The notes beneath the pieces were generated by a model, which was not told the origin of the DNA, made no database searches, and saw only the letters and a program-made list of their open reading frames with translations. The position numbers were made by a program, and so were the translations under genes. This document shows, one piece after another, positions 34,300 through 38,738 of a DNA stretch of 38,738 nt; the stretch's first letter is position 1, and every line of letters starts with the position of its first letter. Source of the stretch: Cecembia lonarensis LW9 (GTDB taxonomy: Bacteria > Bacteroidota > Bacteroidia > Cytophagales > Cyclobacteriaceae); assembly GCF_000298295.1 (NCBI RefSeq), contig NZ_AMGM01000039.1, forward strand, positions 1 through 38,738, given 5' to 3'.

Positions 34300-36690
34300 A
34301 TGAGGGTTATACCTTTTTATTTTTCTTTTTTACTGTCTTTGATTCACCTACCCACTATCGCGCAGCGGCAGATTAACATCAGTGGTGAGGTACTTGAATT
34401 TCAATCTGAAGCTCCGCTCCCCGGCGCAAATGTCTATTGGGAAGGCAGTCCCCAGCAGGGAGTAGTTACAGATCTTGATGGCCTCTTCACTTTAGCGGCT
34501 CAAGAACTACCGGCCAAATTGGTTATTAGTTTTATTGGTTATGAAACTTCAATAAGAACCATCTATGCTAAAGACATGGAAAAGTCACTTCGGTTTTATC
34601 TTAGGCCTGATGAGTTTTCTTTGGAAGAAATAGTGATCAGCGGAAGGTCTCCTGATCAAAATGTAAAAAGTTTGGAAATGGGGAAATCTTCCATTCCTAT
34701 TGAAACGATAAGAAATATACCGGCCTTATTTGGCGAGGTGGATCTGTTAAGAAGCCTTCAGCTTTTACCGGGCGTGCAGACGGCAGGAGAGGGCACTACA
34801 GGGTTGTTTGTCCGTGGGGGATCTGCGGATCAAAACCTGGTTCAGATAGATGGTGCACCTGTTTACAATCCTTCGCATTTTTTTGGCTTTTTCTCTGTTT
34901 TTAACCCAGATGCTCTACAAGGTGTGGAATTCTTCAAAGGTAATATTCCAGCCAATTTGGGAGGAAGGATTTCTTCCGTCATCGATGTTTCTTTGAAAGA
35001 AGGTAATTATCAAAAAATTAAAGGAGAGGGAGGTATTGGCACGATCAGTTCAAGGCTAACCTTAGAAGGTCCGTTATTTTCTGATCGGTCTTCTTTTACC
35101 ATTTCTGGGAGAAGAACCTATGCAGATGTTTTTTTGAGGTTATCGAATGACGAAAACCTAAGGAACAATTCTTTATACTTTTACGATCTGAGCGGGAAGT
35201 TCACCTTCAAATTGGGAGAGAAGGATAAGTTGAGTGTTTCAGGATATTATGGGTCAGACTTTTTGGGACTCTCCCGTCAATTTGGCTTTGGATGGGATAA
35301 TTGGGTGAATGCCCTCAACTGGACCCGGACAATCAATAAAAAAACATATTTTGATCTGAATGCCTATTATACCAGATACCGATATGCAGTAAATTTTGCT
35401 GATCCGGACATTGGTTTTGTCTGGGATAATACCTTATCTGAGACAGGTGTCAGGGGGCAGTGGAGCTATATTCCAGATGATCAGTCTTCCATCAATTGGG
35501 GCTTTCATTCACAATTATATCAATTTGCCCCAATTGCCTTAAATCCCGCTCCTGGTTCGAATATTGAACCTATTGCCACCAATCCAAGAAATGGGCTTCA
35601 ACATAACCTCTTCTTTTCCGCCCTGAGAGAAATCAATGACAGGTGGAGTGTGGAAGGAGGGCTAAGATGGGGGTTGTACAATCAAATTGGTAGAGGCAAA
35701 GTCTTTGTGTATGAAGATGAGATCCCTTCTCCAACATCCATTGTTACAGACAGTTTGTCTTTTAATAGTTTTGAAAACATTCAATTTTATCAGGGGCTGG
35801 AACCAAGATTAGCCATCCGGTATCTGATAAAAGATAACCTCTCTTTTAAGGCTTCTTATAACAGGACCTTCCAATATGTACAGGTTGCGTCAAACAGCTC
35901 CGCGGGGCTGCCCATTGACCGATGGATACCTGCAGGGACTTTTATACCACCTATCCGAGGAGACCAATACTCAATGGGTTTATTTAAAAACCTCAAGGAT
36001 AATATCTGGGAACTGTCTTTAGAGGGGTATTACAAGGATTTTAGAAACCTGATTGATTTGAGACAGGGAGCTTCGATATTGTTCACGGATAATGTGGAAA
36101 CAGAAATCCTGTCGGGGGATGGCTATGCCTATGGTTTGGAATTTCTTTTGAGGAAAAATGTGGGTAAAACTACAGGTTGGTTAAGTTATACCTATTCCCG
36201 CGTTTGGTGGAAAATAGATGGAATCAGTGGGAACAATAAGTTTAATCCACGTTTTGACCGTCCACATGATGTGACTTTGGTATTGAACCATGAGTTTTCC
36301 AAAAGGTGGTCAGCCAATATGACATTTGTTTACACCACAGGTCAAGCCGTTACTTTCCCAATTGGTTCCTATGAAATGGATAATCAGCGATTACCCTTGT
36401 ATGGAGAGCAGCGGAATGCAGACCGTTTTCCTGATTATCACAGGATGGATGCTTCCGTAACCTATAAAAATGTGGATCGTGGAAGGAAATGGAGAGGCAG
36501 TTGGAATTTTAGTATTTACAACCTCTATGGAAGAAAAAATCCATTCTCGTACCAGTTTACGGATATTATTAATGATCAGATCAATTTTGATCCCAATTCA
36601 GGTCAAGAAATAGTTAGCAGGAGACCAGGAGTAGTGATGACCTACCTATTTACTTTCTTACCGGCATTAACCTATAATTTTGAATTTTGA
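34300..36690 (+). CDS. TonB-dependent receptor with N-terminal carboxypeptidase-like domain
   Basis: A 796-residue outer membrane transporter. After a signal peptide (residues 1-21, ending TIAQ) comes a CarboxypepD_reg-like domain (about 24-105, with ISGEVLEFQSEAPLPGANV and VTDLDGLFTL). The plug follows (about 125-225, LRSLQLLPGVQTAGEGTTGLFVRGG and VQIDGAPVYNPSHFFGFFSVFN), then the beta-barrel to the terminal Phe (LTYNFEF). It lacks the long SusC size. The next gene, one base on, encodes a DUF4249 lipoprotein, a frequent companion of such receptors. The ligand cannot be told. Confidence 0.93.
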   Translation: MRVIPFYFSFLLSLIHLPTIAQRQINISGEVLEFQSEAPLPGANVYWEGSPQQGVVTDLDGLFTLAAQELPAKLVISFIGYETSIRTIYAKDMEKSLRFYLRPDEFSLEEIVISGRSPDQNVKSLEMGKSSIPIETIRNIPALFGEVDLLRSLQLLPGVQTAGEGTTGLFVRGGSADQNLVQIDGAPVYNPSHFFGFFSVFNPDALQGVEFFKGNIPANLGGRISSVIDVSLKEGNYQKIKGEGGIGTISSRLTLEGPLFSDRSSFTISGRRTYADVFLRLSNDENLRNNSLYFYDLSGKFTFKLGEKDKLSVSGYYGSDFLGLSRQFGFGWDNWVNALNWTRTINKKTYFDLNAYYTRYRYAVNFADPDIGFVWDNTLSETGVRGQWSYIPDDQSSINWGFHSQLYQFAPIALNPAPGSNIEPIATNPRNGLQHNLFFSALREINDRWSVEGGLRWGLYNQIGRGKVFVYEDEIPSPTSIVTDSLSFNSFENIQFYQGLEPRLAIRYLIKDNLSFKASYNRTFQYVQVASNSSAGLPIDRWIPAGTFIPPIRGDQYSMGLFKNLKDNIWELSLEGYYKDFRNLIDLRQGASILFTDNVETEILSGDGYAYGLEFLLRKNVGKTTGWLSYTYSRVWWKIDGISGNNKFNPRFDRPHDVTLVLNHEFSKRWSANMTFVYTTGQAVTFPIGSYEMDNQRLPLYGEQRNADRFPDYHRMDASVTYKNVDRGRKWRGSWNFSIYNLYGRKNPFSYQFTDIINDQINFDPNSGQEIVSRRPGVVMTYLFTFLPALTYNFEF

Positions 36691-36691
36691 T

Positions 36692-37525
36692 ATGAAGAAA
36701 TTTATATATGGAATTTTAGTGGTTGTTCTGTTAGGTGCCTGTCAGGAAGAAGTGTTTCTGGAGCTAAATACAGTACAGCCCCAACCTGTTATAGAGGCTT
36801 TTTGGACTGATGTTGGCATCTTTAATTTTGTTCGCCTAAGTAAATCCAAAGATTTTTATAGTACTGAAACTAATGAAATCATACAAGATGCTTCTGTTTT
36901 TATCAAAAATGATGAAACGGGAGAGGTATTTCCTTTTCGGTTTGTTGAACAAGGAGGCAGATATATTCCTGTAAATAATGCAGCTGGAGAAATAGGAAAA
37001 GCTTACAGTTTGCATGTGGCATGGGGTGATAATGTTTATACAGCCTCTGGTGTATTACAGGATGCGCCGGTTTTAGATAGTATTGTTTATAATTTCAGGG
37101 ATGACCGGCTCTTTAGAGAGCAAGGTTATTACTTGACCTTGTATGGGGATATTCCTTTTGAGGATAATAATTATTACCGTCTACGAGTGGTCAGAAATGA
37201 TACGCTGCTCAACAACAGAAACGATTATCTCTTATTTGATGATAGTTTTGGAACCAGTATTTTGAATCGTGGATTTGAGCTTTCAGGTTTTCCTTTTCAG
37301 GCCAATGACCGTGTGCGTTTGGAGCTTTTTAGGCTCAACAGGGATGCTTTTGATTATCTCAATCAACTGGTGGGTTTATTATTCAATGACGGAGGCCTTT
37401 TTAGTCCTCCTCCTCAGAATCCTGCATCCAATATACAGTTGGTGACAGGAGAAGATCAACCATTAGGTTATTTCAAGGTCAGCCCCGTTAGGACAGCTAC
37501 CATTACTGTAGCTCCTGATGGATGA
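36692..37525 (+). CDS. DUF4249-family lipoprotein, partner of the TonB receptor
   Basis: A 277-residue lipoprotein with signal MKKFIYGILVVVLLGAC, Cys17 being the lipid-bearing residue. The mature protein starts with the DUF4249 pattern: LNTVQPQPVIEAFWTD, then KDASVFI-like QDASVFIKNDETGEVFPF and GKAYSLHVAWGDNVYTA, a beta-rich domain. The family occurs next to TonB-dependent receptors in Bacteroidota, and is thought to be a surface or periplasmic accessory of the receptor. The ATG comes one base after the receptor stop; an in-frame TTG upstream is less likely. It forms an operon with the receptor. Confidence 0.85.
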   Translation: MKKFIYGILVVVLLGACQEEVFLELNTVQPQPVIEAFWTDVGIFNFVRLSKSKDFYSTETNEIIQDASVFIKNDETGEVFPFRFVEQGGRYIPVNNAAGEIGKAYSLHVAWGDNVYTASGVLQDAPVLDSIVYNFRDDRLFREQGYYLTLYGDIPFEDNNYYRLRVVRNDTLLNNRNDYLLFDDSFGTSILNRGFELSGFPFQANDRVRLELFRLNRDAFDYLNQLVGLLFNDGGLFSPPPQNPASNIQLVTGEDQPLGYFKVSPVRTATITVAPDG

Positions 37526-37543
37526 AATTTTTAATAATGTTAT

Positions 37544-37570
37544 TTGTCGGCTGACAATTGCTTACCTTTG
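37544..37570 (+). promoter_or_regulatory. Bacteroidota-type promoter of the RlmL-like gene
   Basis: TTG at 37544-37546 and an exact -7 box TACCTTTG at 37563-37570 are 16 bases apart. CCCC and then ATG follow the box, so transcription would begin at or beside the start codon. It supports the ATG at 37575. Confidence 0.6.
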
Positions 37571-37574
37571 CCCC

Positions 37575-38732
37575 ATGATTGATTTTGACCTAAAAGGCAA
37601 AGTAACGGTGACCTGTAAGGACCGTTTTGCCCCTTATTTAGAGCAGGAATTGGTGGCTTTGGGTTTTCGGCCTAAATCCATTCAAAGAACCCACATCGAG
37701 CTCTATGCTTCCCTAAATGACTGTATCGATTTGAACTTACACCTAAGGACAGCCAGTCATGTACTATATGAAATCAAATCTTTTTATCTGCACAAAGCAG
37801 ATGATATTTACAGGAGGATCAAGGCATTTCCTTGGGAAGAATACCTGGATCAGGACACCTATTTTTCAGTAGTTTCACATGTAGACAACGAAACGGTCAA
37901 TAATCCACTATTTGTAAATGTCAGGGTAAAGGATGCCATTGTAGACAGGTTCCGTGAAAAGTTTGGTAAAAGACCTGACACGGGTTCAGCAAAGGATGGG
38001 GCTGTCATTCAATTATTCTGGAAAGAGACACAGGCCTCCATTTATATCAACACATCAGGTGAAACATTGGCCAAACATGGCTACAGAAAAATTCCAGGAC
38101 ATGCACCTATGTTAGAGGCTTTGGCTTCAGCAACCATTTTAGCCAGTGATTGGGATGGAAGAAGTCCATTTGTCAACCCCATGTGTGGATCGGGTACTTT
38201 GGCCATAGAGGCAGCATTGATGGCGACGGGAAGGTATCCGGGGCTTTTCAGGGACAATTATGCTTTCATGTATGTAAAAGGATATGATGAGGCAGTCTAC
38301 CAAAAAATCCGAAGCAAAATGGAAGATAAGATCATGGATGTGCCAGGATTAAAGGTCATAGCTTCGGATATCAGCGAGCAGGCGGTACTTTTTGCCAAAG
38401 AGAATGCGGGTATTGCTGGGGTGGAGGAGCTGATCGAATTTGAGGTCTGTGATTTCGAGGAGACTACAGTGCCTGAAAATGAGAATGGGGTGGTGTTTTT
38501 TAACCCTGAATATGGAGAGCGACTGGGAGAAGAAGGCGGATTGGGAGATACTTACAAGAGAATGGGAGATTTCATGAAGCAAAAATGTGCCGGTTACCAA
38601 GGGTTTATTTTTACCGGAAACATGGTTTTGGCCAAAAGGGTAGGACTGAGAACATCCAGAAGAATAGAATTTTACAATGGGACTATTGATTGTCGCTTGT
38701 TGAAATATGAGCTTTTCAAAGGTTCCAGGTAA
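37575..38732 (+). CDS. THUMP-domain RNA methyltransferase (RlmL N-terminal half-like)
   Basis: A 385-residue SAM-dependent methyltransferase with an N-terminal ferredoxin-like/THUMP region (about 1-160), the domain that binds structured RNA. A Rossmann-like methyltransferase domain follows, with the SAM loop NPMCGSGTLAIEAAL near 199 and the catalytic motif NPEYGERLG from Asn310. Most RlmL/TrmN-type enzymes have NPPY; here the second residue after Asn is Glu. It matches only the RlmL half of the E. coli RlmKL fusion, which makes m2G in 23S rRNA. The longer open frame would begin at 37518, but that ATG overlaps the DUF4249 gene and precedes the promoter. Confidence 0.88.
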   Translation: MIDFDLKGKVTVTCKDRFAPYLEQELVALGFRPKSIQRTHIELYASLNDCIDLNLHLRTASHVLYEIKSFYLHKADDIYRRIKAFPWEEYLDQDTYFSVVSHVDNETVNNPLFVNVRVKDAIVDRFREKFGKRPDTGSAKDGAVIQLFWKETQASIYINTSGETLAKHGYRKIPGHAPMLEALASATILASDWDGRSPFVNPMCGSGTLAIEAALMATGRYPGLFRDNYAFMYVKGYDEAVYQKIRSKMEDKIMDVPGLKVIASDISEQAVLFAKENAGIAGVEELIEFEVCDFEETTVPENENGVVFFNPEYGERLGEEGGLGDTYKRMGDFMKQKCAGYQGFIFTGNMVLAKRVGLRTSRRIEFYNGTIDCRLLKYELFKGSR

Positions 38733-38738
38733 AAAAAA

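Overview
The window looks like an ordinary chromosomal stretch from a member of the Bacteroidota, most likely Cytophagales and probably Cyclobacteriaceae. The evidence is: a TonB-dependent receptor with a DUF4249 lipoprotein; DUF4221-like and other small-lipobox lipoproteins; a BatB/BatC pair; GlsA/GlsB-type aminolipid acyltransferases; several TAnnTTTG promoter boxes of the Bacteroidota type; and few clear Shine-Dalgarno sites. The genus assignment is inference. No tRNA, rRNA, CRISPR array, prophage or insertion sequence was seen.

Layout. 1-2030: islands of degenerate 7-bp tandem repeats around one PLP aminotransferase gene. 2028-4554: an RlmI-like RNA methyltransferase, a secreted protein of unknown function and an SDR oxidoreductase. 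4764-6918: a small operon for an N-acyl amino acid lipid (GlsA-like, GlsB-like, CoA-binding protein). 6915-9785: a light-driven module on the minus strand, made of a proton-pumping rhodopsin, a CrtY lycopene cyclase and the Blh beta-carotene dioxygenase that makes retinal. 10165-15248: gyrB, ppk1 and a convergent Ppx/GppA gene. 15301-19580: small membrane proteins, TerC/Alx, dCMP deaminase, murB and an aspartoacylase-family hydrolase. 19667-24662: two lipoproteins, a phosphosugar mutase and hppD. 24755-29853: a long minus-strand run of purC, a STAS protein, rnz, a YhhQ-type transporter, a BASS transporter and an acyltransferase. 29930-34188: a MORN-like repeat protein, a thiolase, batC and batB. 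34300-38732: a TonB receptor, a DUF4249 lipoprotein and an RlmL-like methyltransferase.

How the genes work together. The rhodopsin has the DTE triad of an outward proton pump, a green-tuning Met, and a Gly where bacteriorhodopsin has Trp138. That Gly is the position that opens a window for a carotenoid antenna in xanthorhodopsin. CrtY closes lycopene to beta-carotene and Blh cleaves it to retinal, so the last two steps of chromophore supply lie directly downstream of the opsin. A strong intrinsic terminator sits between opsin and crtY and would give much more opsin than enzyme. Polyphosphate synthesis and a Ppx-type phosphatase lie tail to tail next door.

The least explained structure is the set of heptamer islands. 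Several differently spelled arrays, each with a strict period of seven bases, share one loose grammar (roughly C/G-T-N-A/G-N-C-N). Adjacent copies usually differ by only one or two bases, and the arrays bracket the aminotransferase gene in facing orientation. I know of no named element that fits them.
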